From the NCBI RefSeq assembly GCF_040760075.1, contig NZ_CP142884.1, forward strand, positions 2,542,001-2,606,000: a DNA stretch of 64,000 bases, in the 5' to 3' direction. Below are positions 28,456 through 38,671 of the stretch, piece after piece. Origin of the DNA: Sphingobacterium sp. R2. GTDB taxonomy: Bacteria; Bacteroidota; Bacteroidia; Sphingobacteriales; Sphingobacteriaceae. The position numbers and the translations under genes are program-made. The notes under the pieces are model-generated. The model did no database searches. It saw only the letters and a list, made by a program, of their open reading frames with translations, and was not told the origin of the DNA. Each line of letters opens with the position of its first letter. Within the stretch, counting starts at the first letter, position 1.

Positions 28456-28485
28456 CGCTAATGAGAAGGGAAGCATATATAACAA

Positions 28486-28509
28486 TCAGGAGCGCGCCAA
28501 CGCCCCTGA
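28486..28509. repeat. Hairpin between anti-sigma factor and SusC genes
   Basis: TCAGGAGCG and CGCCCCTGA form a nearly perfect stem around a 6-nt loop, 26 bp before the SusC start. It could be an attenuator or processing site that sets different levels for regulator and receptor. No T-run follows. Confidence 0.35.
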
Positions 28510-28534
28510 AAGTTCTGTCTTTTTCTCGACATGG

Positions 28535-31500
28535 ATGACTAATAAAACCGTGAAATTTTATCTCAACCGAATGCAATTTACTAAAAAAAAATTGATCGCA
28601 TTGCCGCAATTGTGGCAGGTGCGATCCCAGAAAATACCAATTTCTATGAAATTGTCTATAGCAATTCCTCTCTTATTTGCTGCCAATTTGCAGCTGCATG
28701 CATTTTCTTTTGGCCAGACCGTCCATCTGAAGCGGACCAATGTAAAGGTGAGTGCGGTCTTGAAAGAACTGCAGAAGCAAAGTGGATACAATATTTTTTA
28801 CAACGAGTCGCTTATTGCAAAAGACGACCGTATTAGTGTGAGCTACCATAATATCTCATTTGAGCAAGCACTGAATGATCTGTTGACTCAGCTTCAGTTA
28901 TCTTATGTGAAAGCAGATAATAATATAGTTCTGAACAAAAGAGTGGAACAGTCTGCTCGCCAAACATCGGTTACGGAAACTCCGCAGCGTTACCCGATCA
29001 AAGGATTTATTAAAGATGATCAGGGCCGGCCTTTGGATAATGTTACGATTAGTGAAAAAGGCAAAAAGGAGAAAAGCTTAAGTCGTGCGGATGGTAGTTT
29101 TCAAATTCAGGTAGACAGCCGTAATGGCATACTTGTCTTTACCATGGTTGGTTATGAGCCGCTTGAAATAGCGCTAGCACAGCAATCAACATTGAATGTA
29201 ACCATGAAGCCCTCAGTCAACGCAATGGAAGAAGTTGTGGTCGTGGGGTATGGCGTGCAGAAAAAGGCAAATCTGACGGGGGCTGTGTCGCAGGTCAATG
29301 CCGATGATATCGCGTTGCGTCCAAGTGCGAATATAGCAGGTACGCTTCAGGGACTTATGCCCGGTTTAAACATCCAGCTCAATAACGGCGATCCATCCAA
29401 GGCACCTGATATCAATGTGCGCGGATTTAATTCCATTAATGAGGGCGGCCCGCTGGTATTGATTGATGGGATTGAGGGGAATATTACCCGCGTTAATCCT
29501 AATGACATTGAAAGTGTTTCTGTACTGAAAGATGCCGCCTCTGCGGCTATTTATGGCGCTCGTGGTGCTTTTGGTGTCATCTTAGTAACCACCAAAAAAG
29601 GTAAGGTAGGAACAGTGAAGGTGGATTATGTTAACAATTTTGCTTGGACGACACCGGCCTCACGTACCGATTATATTTCCGATCCCTATGTTTATGGGAA
29701 AACGGTAGATGCTGCGCTATATGGGTATAATGGCAGTTCTTATACACGGTACAATCCAATGGACTGGGAAGCGATCAAAATGGTGGCTGCGGGTGAGATT
29801 GCGCCCTTTCATGAGAAACAGGCGGATGGAACTTACAAGTTTTTCTATAAAACCAATTGGTGGGATTACCTATTTAAAAAATATCAGCCTTCCAATTTCC
29901 ATAATATTGCCATTTCTGGAGGTAGCGAAAAGCTCAAAGCCTATCTTTCGGGACGTATGTTCAAAAGAGAAACAATCAATAATATCAATGACGATTCCAA
30001 TATGGACCGTCAGAATATGAAATCCAATTTGGTATTCACACCCAACAGCTGGTTGGAAATTTCGAACAATACACAGTTCATCAACGAAAAGGATAAAGAA
30101 TATGGTGGATATGCGAATGGTCTAGGGGGACTTTGGAGTACGACTACGTGGTATTATTTGATGCCTTTTTACCCCAATTTTGTAGACGGTATTCCAACAG
30201 ATATAGGTGTAGGTACTGGTGGTCAAGGTGCGAATGCAGGACTCGAATCAGGAAAGAGCTGGGAGCTGCGCAATAGTGAAGAATTTACCAATACCTTCCG
30301 TGTGCTGCTCAAGCCATTGAAAGGCCTTCAGGTAAATTTTGATTATAGCAACCGTATCGAAAACTTTTCACGGAGCACACGCCTTAACCCCTTCAGTTAT
30401 TATTCTGGCAATAAACTCAATTATGCGACTGCAGGGCTTAACCGTCTGACAGAATACCGCTGGAAAGACAAGTATAATGCGATGAACCTGTTTGCGACCT
30501 ACGAAAAAAATGTGGCGCAAAAACATCAGTTCAAAGTATTGGTAGGCTACAATCAGGAATCCTTTGACCGGGACCGTATTGCCGGGGCCATGGACGACCT
30601 GCTGATCGAAGATCTATCTAACTTGGCGCTGGGGACTTCCATGTATAGCCTGAGCGGAACAGCTGAAAATTGGGCTATTCAGGGCGTATTTGGCCGTTTT
30701 AATTATGCCTACAATAATAAGTACCTGCTGGAAATAAATTCACGGTATGATGGCTCATCACGGTTTCCAAGCGGGAGCCGATGGGGATTTTTTCCCTCCG
30801 TCTCATTGGGTTGGCAGCTGGACCGTGAGCATTTTTGGGAATCGATCAAAGGCAGTATACCCACCTTAAAGCTCAGAGCGTCGTATGGCAAACTCGGCAA
30901 CCAGACTGTAGGGGTCAATACCTTTAAGGAATTGATGACCGTGCAGCAGTTAGCTTGGCTAAATGGGGGTACCCGTCTTATCGGGGCCAGTACGCCGGCA
31001 CCTTTACCCAATGTCGTCACCTGGGAACGGACCAAAAGCATTGACTTTGGTGTTGATCTTGGGCTGATTCAGAACAAGCTCAATGTTAATTTTGACTGGT
31101 ATCAGAAGGATGTTGAAGGCATGTATCTTCCGGGCCAACCACTTCCAGCGGTATTTGGAGCTAATGAACCGCGCGAAAACTACGCGGCTTTGCGTAATAA
31201 GGGTTTTGAGGTTGGGATAACCTATCAGGATAAGTTTGACCTTGCCGGCTCAGCTTTGCGCTTCAACATTGCCGTGAATACCACTAATTTTAAAGGCATC
31301 ATCACGAAATATAATAATCCACAAGGCTTGTTGAGCTCCTATTACGAAGGACAGGTGCTGGGGCAGATCTGGGGATACCATATCGACGGACAGTTTCAGT
31401 CTGATGCGGAGGCATTGAGCTATCAGAATAGTTTCCAAGATCCGCAATTGTCCCTCTCTAAAGTATATAACGATATTCTGAGTGTATCGCAAAACAGTGA

Positions 31501-32188
31501 ATGGAATATGTTGCGCGGCGGCGATGTGAAATATGTGGATCTCAATGGTGATGGACGCATCGACAAAGGAGATAATACGCTTGCCAACCATGGTGATATT
31601 AAACCAATTGGCAATGCCATGCCGAAATTTCCATTTGGTGTCAATATGGGTGCTTCCTGGAATAATTTTGATCTTTCGGCAGCCTTTGCTGGTGTTGCCA
31701 AACAGGACTGGTACCCGACAGGAGATTTATACTGGGGATCCTATCAGCGGCCCTATCTTTCTTTTGTCCGTAAAGACTTGGTCGATAATGCATGGACGCC
31801 GGACAATAAAGGGAACAAGTATCCACAGATCTATCGGGGATATTCATCCTTACAGAGTGGAAGGTCACTTTACGAATTGAACGATTATTACCTGACCAAT
31901 GTTGGGTTCCTACGAATGAAAAATTTTACGTTGGGTTACACCTTGCCACAGCAATGGACACGGCGCTATAAAGTCGAAAAATTACGGTTTTACTTTAGCG
32001 GCGAGAATCTGTTGACCTGGAACTTTGGGAATCTGACGAAGTATATAGATCCCGAACAGGCTGGTGCAATGATCAATTATAATTCGCCCGCAAGTGCCAA
32101 TGATCCTGCAGATTCCTCAGAGCGAGGGCTACTGCGGGACTACCCCATGGGTAAAACGTATTCTTTTGGTTTAATGCTTACGCTTTAA
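28535..32188 (+). CDS. SusC/RagA TonB-dependent receptor with signalling (STN) domain
   Basis: 1217 residues: a signal peptide region up to about residue 60, an STN/secretin-like signalling domain at about 68-135, a carboxypeptidase-regulatory-like beta domain at about 154-225, a TonB box around EEVVVVGYG (232-240), plug (GFNSINEGGPLVLIDG) and barrel ending in TYSFGLMLTL. The ATG at codon 13 (MQFTKKK) is an alternative start. The STN domain fits control by the preceding ECF sigma/FecR pair. Substrate unknown. Confidence 0.95.
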   Translation: MTNKTVKFYLNRMQFTKKKLIALPQLWQVRSQKIPISMKLSIAIPLLFAANLQLHAFSFGQTVHLKRTNVKVSAVLKELQKQSGYNIFYNESLIAKDDRISVSYHNISFEQALNDLLTQLQLSYVKADNNIVLNKRVEQSARQTSVTETPQRYPIKGFIKDDQGRPLDNVTISEKGKKEKSLSRADGSFQIQVDSRNGILVFTMVGYEPLEIALAQQSTLNVTMKPSVNAMEEVVVVGYGVQKKANLTGAVSQVNADDIALRPSANIAGTLQGLMPGLNIQLNNGDPSKAPDINVRGFNSINEGGPLVLIDGIEGNITRVNPNDIESVSVLKDAASAAIYGARGAFGVILVTTKKGKVGTVKVDYVNNFAWTTPASRTDYISDPYVYGKTVDAALYGYNGSSYTRYNPMDWEAIKMVAAGEIAPFHEKQADGTYKFFYKTNWWDYLFKKYQPSNFHNIAISGGSEKLKAYLSGRMFKRETINNINDDSNMDRQNMKSNLVFTPNSWLEISNNTQFINEKDKEYGGYANGLGGLWSTTTWYYLMPFYPNFVDGIPTDIGVGTGGQGANAGLESGKSWELRNSEEFTNTFRVLLKPLKGLQVNFDYSNRIENFSRSTRLNPFSYYSGNKLNYATAGLNRLTEYRWKDKYNAMNLFATYEKNVAQKHQFKVLVGYNQESFDRDRIAGAMDDLLIEDLSNLALGTSMYSLSGTAENWAIQGVFGRFNYAYNNKYLLEINSRYDGSSRFPSGSRWGFFPSVSLGWQLDREHFWESIKGSIPTLKLRASYGKLGNQTVGVNTFKELMTVQQLAWLNGGTRLIGASTPAPLPNVVTWERTKSIDFGVDLGLIQNKLNVNFDWYQKDVEGMYLPGQPLPAVFGANEPRENYAALRNKGFEVGITYQDKFDLAGSALRFNIAVNTTNFKGIITKYNNPQGLLSSYYEGQVLGQIWGYHIDGQFQSDAEALSYQNSFQDPQLSLSKVYNDILSVSQNSEWNMLRGGDVKYVDLNGDGRIDKGDNTLANHGDIKPIGNAMPKFPFGVNMGASWNNFDLSAAFAGVAKQDWYPTGDLYWGSYQRPYLSFVRKDLVDNAWTPDNKGNKYPQIYRGYSSLQSGRSLYELNDYYLTNVGFLRMKNFTLGYTLPQQWTRRYKVEKLRFYFSGENLLTWNFGNLTKYIDPEQAGAMINYNSPASANDPADSSERGLLRDYPMGKTYSFGLMLTL

Positions 32189-32202
32189 TACTTGACATCG
32201 CA

Positions 32203-33990
32203 ATGATAATGACACTTAGAACAAATACCTATAAATTACTTGGTCTGTTGATCTTACTTTCGCTGGCAGCTTGTCAGAAAGATTATTTGGACCGTCCTTC
32301 GGAGGACCAGGTGGAAGCACCGTATTTTTTCAATACAGCAAAGGATCTGGAGGTTGCCACCAATGATTTTTACACTTTTTTGCCGAATGAATCTTGGTAT
32401 ACTAATGATGGTAGTTCGGACAATATGATCCCCCTCACGGTGGCCGATCGGATCAAGGGCAATCGAACTGTCCCCGTGGGAAGTGGTTCGGGCGGTTGGT
32501 CCTGGAGCCAGTTGCGCAAGATCAATTACTTTCTGGCCAACTACCATAAAGTTCCCGACGCTGCGGCACAAAAGAAATACGGCGGCATAGCCCGTTTTTT
32601 TAGAGCAAATTTTTATTACGATAAGGTGAAAACTTTTGGTGACGTGCCTTGGTATGGAAAGGTGCTGAGTGCCAAAGATGAAGACCTTTTCAAGGCCAGG
32701 GACTCACGGCAGCTGGTGATGGATTCCATTATGGCCGATCTGGACTATGCGATCGAAAATATACCAGCTGAAAAACAGCTTAACTTGATCACTAAATACA
32801 CGGCGCTGCTTCTGAAAGCCAGGGTGGCACTCTTTGAAGGAACGTTTAGAAAATACCATCAGATCGCGGGATATGAAAAATTCCTGAATGAGGCTGTTAG
32901 TGCATCGGCCGAACTGATGAATACCGGGGCCTATACCTTGTACAGTCAGGGCGGTGCGGATCAAGCCTATCGGAATCTGTTTGCCCGAAATAATCAGGAT
33001 CAGGTGGAGACTATCCTTGCCATTGATTTTGAACTGGGCATGCGTGTGCATGGCCTTGGCTATTCTTTTACCTCAGCAACTTCGGGGGCGTACGGTATCG
33101 CCAAAGATATGATCAATAGCTATCTGATGAAGGATGGAAGCCGCTTTACAGATAGATCGGGTTATAAGACCATGGAATTCTATCAGGAAATGCAAAATAG
33201 AGATCCAAGGCTGACACAGACAACAGCGGGGCCAGACTTCCGTGCTAACGGCGAAACAGCGAATGAGCCTGTCAACTTGACGATCACCACGACAGGCTAC
33301 CGTCTGATCAAGGCGTTGCCGGATAAATTGCAATGGGGCGTATCGGCCTCTTATTTTGATGTCATCTTATTTCGTTATGCAGAGGCACTGCTGATCAATG
33401 CCGAAGCAAAAGCCGAACTTGGGAGGATCAGTCAAAGCGACCTCGACCTGACGGTCAATAAGCTACGTAGCCGCGCGGGGATGCCGATGCTATCCCTCGC
33501 TGAAGCGAATGCTAATCCTGACCCTTATCTGCTGGCCATGTATCCCAATGTCGATGCTGGTGCATTCAGGGGAGTTCTTTTGGAAATACGACGCGAAAGA
33601 CGGATCGAATTGTTCAACGAAGGACAGCGCTGGGATGACTTAATGCGCTGGAAAGCCGGATCCAAACTGAATCAGCCTATTGTCGGGGTTTATTTCCCCG
33701 GTATCGGAGCTTATGATTTCACAGGGGATGGCAAGGCGGATGTGTATGTCCATACAGGTAACACATCGGGTGCACCGGGTACCGTGACCACATTGATCAA
33801 TATCAATCAGCGGACACTTTATGATCCAGTTTTGAATACACAGAATGCCAATAAGGGGTCACTTGATCCATTTTATCAACGGGGTAAGTTTGATGAAAAA
33901 CGTGATTACTATGCACCGATCCCAATCGAAGATATCAAGTTAAACCCAAATTTGAAACAAAATCCTGAATGGGAGAAATTATACAGATAA
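32203..33990 (+). CDS. SusD/RagB family nutrient-binding lipoprotein
   Basis: 595 residues with lipobox LAACQKDYLDRPSE (Cys24), the SusD_RagB helical region with GGIARFFRANFYYDKVKTFGD and the C-terminal FRYAEALLINAEAKAELG and EIRRERRIELFNEGQRWDDL signatures. It is 14 bp after its SusC partner. It captures the glycan at the cell surface for import by the receptor. Confidence 0.95.
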   Translation: MIMTLRTNTYKLLGLLILLSLAACQKDYLDRPSEDQVEAPYFFNTAKDLEVATNDFYTFLPNESWYTNDGSSDNMIPLTVADRIKGNRTVPVGSGSGGWSWSQLRKINYFLANYHKVPDAAAQKKYGGIARFFRANFYYDKVKTFGDVPWYGKVLSAKDEDLFKARDSRQLVMDSIMADLDYAIENIPAEKQLNLITKYTALLLKARVALFEGTFRKYHQIAGYEKFLNEAVSASAELMNTGAYTLYSQGGADQAYRNLFARNNQDQVETILAIDFELGMRVHGLGYSFTSATSGAYGIAKDMINSYLMKDGSRFTDRSGYKTMEFYQEMQNRDPRLTQTTAGPDFRANGETANEPVNLTITTTGYRLIKALPDKLQWGVSASYFDVILFRYAEALLINAEAKAELGRISQSDLDLTVNKLRSRAGMPMLSLAEANANPDPYLLAMYPNVDAGAFRGVLLEIRRERRIELFNEGQRWDDLMRWKAGSKLNQPIVGVYFPGIGAYDFTGDGKADVYVHTGNTSGAPGTVTTLININQRTLYDPVLNTQNANKGSLDPFYQRGKFDEKRDYYAPIPIEDIKLNPNLKQNPEWEKLYR

Positions 33991-33991
33991 C

Positions 33992-34918
33992 ATGAAACAA
34001 CTTATTTTTATTTCGATCTTTTGTTATCTTTTGATCCCCAGATATACCTACTGCCAAAAACAAGATCGGCCTGATTATGCCGTTGGCTACTCCCTTGATA
34101 TCCGGAAGATAACATTGGAAAAGCTAAAAGAAGACAAAGCAATTGGTATGGATTATATAGAGATAGCAGGTCTCGGAAGCTTTGTCAATGCAGATCTCAG
34201 TTTAAAAATCCCGCAGGCTGAATGGTTGCTTAAATGCGATTCGTTGGCCATTGTACTGAAAAAAGCCGCGGTGAAGGTATGGTCTATCCATATGCCCTTT
34301 TCCGCCAAAATAGATATTTCTACGCTGGACGAACAGCAGCGGCAGCAGGTGATGCGTATGCACTTGCAGCTACTGGAAGGTCTTTACCGTCTTCATCCGC
34401 AGGTGATTCTGTTTCACCCATCCTACTACCTAGAGCCGAACAGACGCGAGCCCCGCAAGGATCAGCTGGTACGTTCTGTCAATGAGTTGTACACGGCGGT
34501 ATCGGGGGCAGGGGGGCAACTTGTCATCGAAAATATGCTCGGGCCTTCGTTGACGGTAGGGGAGCGGGAACGACCCCTACTGCGGACCGTGGAAGAATGT
34601 CAGGAACTTTTCGCCCGCTTTCCTCATCAGGTCGGCATTGCCGTGGATATGAACCATATTGCGCATCCCGAGCGACTGCTTTTGGCGTTTGGACCACGCG
34701 TCAAGACGCTGCACGTCGCGGATGGGGATGGAACGAAGGAAAGTCACTACCTGCCTTGTAATGGTAAAGGGCAGAATGGCTGGAATACCATATTGGCGGC
34801 ACTTGAAAAAATTAAATATAAAGGTGTATTCATGTTTGAGTGTCATTATGAAACCACAGCCCAGCTGATGGAATGTTACCGTCAGCTGCAGCAAAATTAC
34901 AGCAATACAAAACAATAA
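33992..34918 (+). CDS. Exported sugar phosphate isomerase/epimerase-like TIM barrel
   Basis: 308 residues with a signal peptide (ending near RYTYCQ) and the xylose-isomerase-like barrel of the IolE/TIM family: WSIHMPF, VILFHPSYY, LVIENMLGP, GIAVDMNHI, KTLHVADGDG and FMFECHY supply the metal-binding Glu/Asp/His positions. It starts one base after the SusD stop. Periplasmic members of this family often process sugars or inositol-like molecules; the substrate is not predictable. Confidence 0.85.
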   Translation: MKQLIFISIFCYLLIPRYTYCQKQDRPDYAVGYSLDIRKITLEKLKEDKAIGMDYIEIAGLGSFVNADLSLKIPQAEWLLKCDSLAIVLKKAAVKVWSIHMPFSAKIDISTLDEQQRQQVMRMHLQLLEGLYRLHPQVILFHPSYYLEPNRREPRKDQLVRSVNELYTAVSGAGGQLVIENMLGPSLTVGERERPLLRTVEECQELFARFPHQVGIAVDMNHIAHPERLLLAFGPRVKTLHVADGDGTKESHYLPCNGKGQNGWNTILAALEKIKYKGVFMFECHYETTAQLMECYRQLQQNYSNTKQ

Positions 34919-34934
34919 GTAGGTTCAAAAAACA

Positions 34935-36641
34935 TTGATGATAATGAAAAAATCGTTATATATTTTTATGGTTCTTTTGTTTGCCTTAGGCATACAGAGC
35001 TGTAAAAAAGATAAAATCGAAAGTGAGCAGCTGCTCCTGGTCGATCGGGATTATATGGAGGTAGGCAGTAGAGCCGATACCTATCAGTTGGACATCTTGG
35101 CAAATGCAACGATTACCGTAAGTAGCGACAAAGATTGGATCAAACTGGATAGTACAGTGTATCCCAAGGGGAAAAATAAGATCCGGTTTTCTGTTTCGAA
35201 AAATTCGGAAGACGAACGTTCAGCGACTTTGCTGCTCAAGCTGAACGATAATCTATCGCAGGAGATCTTGGTCTTGCAAGAATCCGGAAAAGTTCCCGTT
35301 TTTTATGTTACTCCTGCGGGTAAGGGGGATGGCAGTTCGTGGAGCAGTGCTACAGATCTCGATCAGGCACTCGAAAAAGCAACGACAGGCAGTACCCTAT
35401 TCTTGGCCGAGGGAATCTATGTTCCAAGCAAAACCATTCGCAATGGCGATGTAAATGAGGAATCAGACAAAACCATAGAGATCGCAAAAAATGTAAGCCT
35501 TATCGGCGGATATGCGGCCAACGCCAAACCTGGAGATCAGCCCAATCCAGTTTTGTATAAAACCATCTTTCAAGGCAAGCTTTCCAGTGGAAAATCGGTG
35601 TTTCACACGGTCACAGTGACGGCAAACACGGATCCTGAAAATCAGGTTATGTTGGAAAATATCAGCATCAAAGGGGGGAATGCCACCGACCGTAGTGCCA
35701 GTACAACGATTGACAACGTAAAATTCAGCCGTGGCCAAGGTGGCGGTATGTTGATCGGTATGGCTAAAGTCTTGCTCAAAAATGTGGATGTGGTTGACAA
35801 TAAAGCGACTGCAGATAAGGGGACTGCTGGTTTTGCTGCTGGCATATATGCGTTTTCAGGGGCCCAGCTCAGGTTAGAAAACTGCCGTATCAACAATAAT
35901 AGCAACAGTGGAAATAACGGCGGCGGACTATGGATCGCTGACGGGTCACTGATTGCCTACGATAGTCAGTTTAATCATAATAGTGCCAAAGGCACCGCAG
36001 GGGGCTTACATGCCTATCCAAATGCGGCGATTACACTCTATAATTGTGAGGTGATCGGAAATTCAAATACATCCTATGGCGCAGGTGTTTATCTGCGTGA
36101 AAAATCAAAAGGTGTATTCGTTAATTGCCTGCTGGCTGAAAATTCGAGCACATCAGCCAACGGCGGCGGCGGACTAATGCTGTATGATAACTGTCAGGCA
36201 GATGTGATCAGTACAACCATTACCAAGAATGCCGTTGTTGGTCCCGGCGGTGGTGTCTATCGCCGCAGCAATGTCAACAACCTGACTTTGATCAATTCAA
36301 TCGTATCGGGCAATATCCAGGCGGGAAGCTCATCTGATGTTGATGCTTATTCAGATAACATCGCTGTCGTTCCATTAATCCAGCACACTGTTGTTACGAA
36401 AGCGGTGTATGGCGCTGATGGAAGCATTGATCCAAAAGTAAGTTTTGAACCTTCGACTATGCTGAATGCAGATTATCTACCTATCGGTGCCGGAAATCCC
36501 TCCATGAGTAACGGCTTAAGCTCTTCCGGATTACTGGAGCTTGCCAAGAAATACAAGCCGGCATTGGACGACAATCGTATACAAAAAGATATTAATAATA
36601 ATCCACGCTCGTCCAACTGGATGGGTGCAAAAGTGAAATAA
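34935..36641 (+). CDS. Lipoprotein with BACON-like domain and right-handed beta helix
   Basis: 568 residues; lipobox ALGIQSCKKD. Residues about 30-115 look like a BACON module (NATITVSSDKDWIKLDSTVY, then RSATLLLKLN...). Residues about 120-530 form repeating beta-helix rungs (ENCRINNNSNSGNNGGGLWI, NSQFNHNSAKGTAGGLHAY-type turns) like pectate-lyase-fold surface proteins, beginning with the Asp-Gly-Ser loop GKGDGSSWSSATDLDQAL. It is probably a surface-exposed glycan binder or lyase. No catalytic residues could be identified. Confidence 0.78.
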   Translation: MMIMKKSLYIFMVLLFALGIQSCKKDKIESEQLLLVDRDYMEVGSRADTYQLDILANATITVSSDKDWIKLDSTVYPKGKNKIRFSVSKNSEDERSATLLLKLNDNLSQEILVLQESGKVPVFYVTPAGKGDGSSWSSATDLDQALEKATTGSTLFLAEGIYVPSKTIRNGDVNEESDKTIEIAKNVSLIGGYAANAKPGDQPNPVLYKTIFQGKLSSGKSVFHTVTVTANTDPENQVMLENISIKGGNATDRSASTTIDNVKFSRGQGGGMLIGMAKVLLKNVDVVDNKATADKGTAGFAAGIYAFSGAQLRLENCRINNNSNSGNNGGGLWIADGSLIAYDSQFNHNSAKGTAGGLHAYPNAAITLYNCEVIGNSNTSYGAGVYLREKSKGVFVNCLLAENSSTSANGGGGLMLYDNCQADVISTTITKNAVVGPGGGVYRRSNVNNLTLINSIVSGNIQAGSSSDVDAYSDNIAVVPLIQHTVVTKAVYGADGSIDPKVSFEPSTMLNADYLPIGAGNPSMSNGLSSSGLLELAKKYKPALDDNRIQKDINNNPRSSNWMGAKVK

Positions 36642-36642
36642 G

Positions 36643-37791
36643 ATGAAGAAATTAAGCTGCTTATTTATTTTTATCCTTCTTTTATGGGGCAATAGCTATG
36701 GGGCAGAGCACAAGAATATCTTGCTTTTATTAGGTTCAGCCGATCCGGTAGTGCTTACCCAGCGAGTGGATGTTGCTGTTCAGCTCTACCGTATCCGGCC
36801 GATGGATGCTATCATCGTTTCGGGAGGATGTGGAGCACATGGGTCGAAGATCTGTGAAGCTTCTTCCATGGCGCTGCAGTTGGTCAGCAAAGGGGTACCT
36901 GCGGCATTGATCTTTAAGGAGGAAAACTCCAAGACGACCGTGCAGAATTATATTTTTAGCAGGCGCCTTAAAAATAACGCTGGCGAGCAAATCATTCAGC
37001 CGGGAGATACGGTAAATGTAGTTTCCAACCATTGGCATGCGATTGCTGTCGCTGCCCGCCTGCAAAAGTACGATGGGGTGACAGCGAAGTTTTTTATTGA
37101 AGGCGCTATTCAGCCCAAAAAGGAGGACCGTCTTGATTATGCCGGAATATTTAACGCATACGATGACAATCATTTTTTTACATTAAAAGGAACCTGGCTA
37201 ACACCTGAAGCCGTATGGGCAAAAAAAGACAGCACCTATTATCTTACACAGGATATCGTCTATACAACGGATGCCGCAAACAGCAGCTATAGTGTCAGTC
37301 CTGTGGAAAAGCTGTTTCCTTTTCTGAAAGGCATCTCAGAGTTTAATCCGCCAGTATATATCGATGAGTCCACCACATGGTACATTCTCTTTGATGGCTA
37401 TTGCCGTAAAGTTTCAAAAAAGAATTATCAGGTACTGGATGAACAGCCTATTCAGGAATGGTTGAAGCTGCCAGACACATTGAACTGGAGCCAAATCAAT
37501 ACTGGGTATATCCAGGGAAAATCTTTGGTACTGATCGGAAGGGACAAGATGCTATTGGCGGAGCAAAAAGGAAAGACCTTTCAGTATGTCAGGGAAACCC
37601 TGCCGCAACATTTTTTTGTCAACTGGCCCTATAGCTGGGGGGCGGGCAATGTAAGTGCTGCAAGATTGCAGCCAGGAGAAAATAAGGTCATCTTTTACCG
37701 CAATATGGAATCGGCCGTATGTACTATTGACCAGAAAACAGTTGAAAAAGCGTTTCCATTAAAATTAAAGTGGATCGGCGAAATAAAGTAG
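36643..37791 (+). CDS. DUF218 (YdcF/SanA-like) domain secreted protein with C-terminal extension
   Basis: 382 residues with a signal peptide (LLLWGNSYGA). Residues about 20-185 form a DUF218 domain: ILLLLGSADPVVLTQRVDVA, IIVSGGCGAHGS, ENSKTTVQNYIFSRR and VVSNHWHAIAVAARLQKY. The remaining 190 residues are repetitive beta-strand sequence (YIDESTTWYILFDGYC, KSLVLIGRDKMLLAE) resembling hemopexin-like or propeller blades. It begins one base after the preceding gene. DUF218 proteins act in envelope biogenesis; the fusion is unusual. Confidence 0.75.
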   Translation: MKKLSCLFIFILLLWGNSYGAEHKNILLLLGSADPVVLTQRVDVAVQLYRIRPMDAIIVSGGCGAHGSKICEASSMALQLVSKGVPAALIFKEENSKTTVQNYIFSRRLKNNAGEQIIQPGDTVNVVSNHWHAIAVAARLQKYDGVTAKFFIEGAIQPKKEDRLDYAGIFNAYDDNHFFTLKGTWLTPEAVWAKKDSTYYLTQDIVYTTDAANSSYSVSPVEKLFPFLKGISEFNPPVYIDESTTWYILFDGYCRKVSKKNYQVLDEQPIQEWLKLPDTLNWSQINTGYIQGKSLVLIGRDKMLLAEQKGKTFQYVRETLPQHFFVNWPYSWGAGNVSAARLQPGENKVIFYRNMESAVCTIDQKTVEKAFPLKLKWIGEIK

Positions 37792-37798
37792 AAAACAG

Positions 37799-38671
37799 AT
37801 GAAAAGAAATTTTATATATAGCTTAATGCTGCTTTTTCTTGTTATTTCATGCAAGAAAAATGAGGGCGGAACGCAGCTGCCCTATGATTACAGTATTCCC
37901 CAGGAACAAAACTTGGCGGATATTATCAATACGGCAACCTGGAATACAAAAACTGTTGCGGATGGTGTTGTGTGGAAGTATTACCAATTTCCGCGGATAT
38001 TTGACTCCAAACAATATGTCAATGTATTTGAGATCGATCTGAAGAAAGGCATGCAGTTGGAAATTCCCTATGTGAAGACCGGATTTCTAAAAACAAGTGC
38101 CGCCGCCACGGCTAAGGGAGCTTTGGTTGCATTTAACGGCAGTTACTTTAATACCAGTACAGGCGGATCAACCGTGTTTTTCAAATACGATGGCCAGGTG
38201 ATCAACCAGACGGTATATGGATTTAATAGCTAATGTGAAAATGGTGCATTTACCTTTACCGGGCAAAGCTATCAGATTGTGCCAAAGCCTGCGGGAGGTT
38301 GGGGTACCCTGAACGCTACAGCTGCATTGGCTGGCGGCCCACTATTGATGCAGGATGGTCAAGTACTGGAGCAGTTGAACGTAGATTTCAATACCAGTAG
38401 ACATCCCCGCACAGCAATTGGGCTTACCAAGGACAGTAAGCTTATTGTAGCAGTTATCGATGGCCGCTCATCACAATCGCAGGGACTGACGATACCCCAG
38501 CTGGGCGAGTTAATGGCCGCTTTGGGCTGTACTTCAGCGTTAAACTATGATGGCGGAGGTTCCTCCACCGCCTGGGTGAAAGGTGAAGGAGTGGTTAACT
38601 ACCCTTCTGACAATGGGAAGTTTGACCATGAAGGTGAACGCGCTGTAGCCACGGTATTTACATTAAAATAG
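37799..38671 (+). pseudogene. Phosphodiester glycosidase (NAGPA family) lipoprotein interrupted by an in-frame TAA
   Basis: One continuous reading frame is cut by TAA at 38231-38233. The first 144 codons encode a lipoprotein signal (LLFLVISCKKNEGG), the N-terminal part of the fold (VFEIDLKKGMQLEI) and AFNGSYFNTSTGG. After the stop, the same frame continues with the family core: RHPRTAIGLTKDS, VIDGRSSQSQGLTI and LNYDGGGSSTAWV. There is no frame change and no length loss, so a single nonsense mutation (or, less likely, readthrough) is the simplest reading. The family hydrolyses GlcNAc-1-phosphodiesters. Confidence 0.82.

Noticed and set aside
38231-38236. Stop codon in the glycosidase gene as a recoding site (selenocysteine or pyrrolysine)
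   Set aside because: The codon is TAA, not TGA or TAG, and no recoding structure is apparent; nonsense mutation is simpler.
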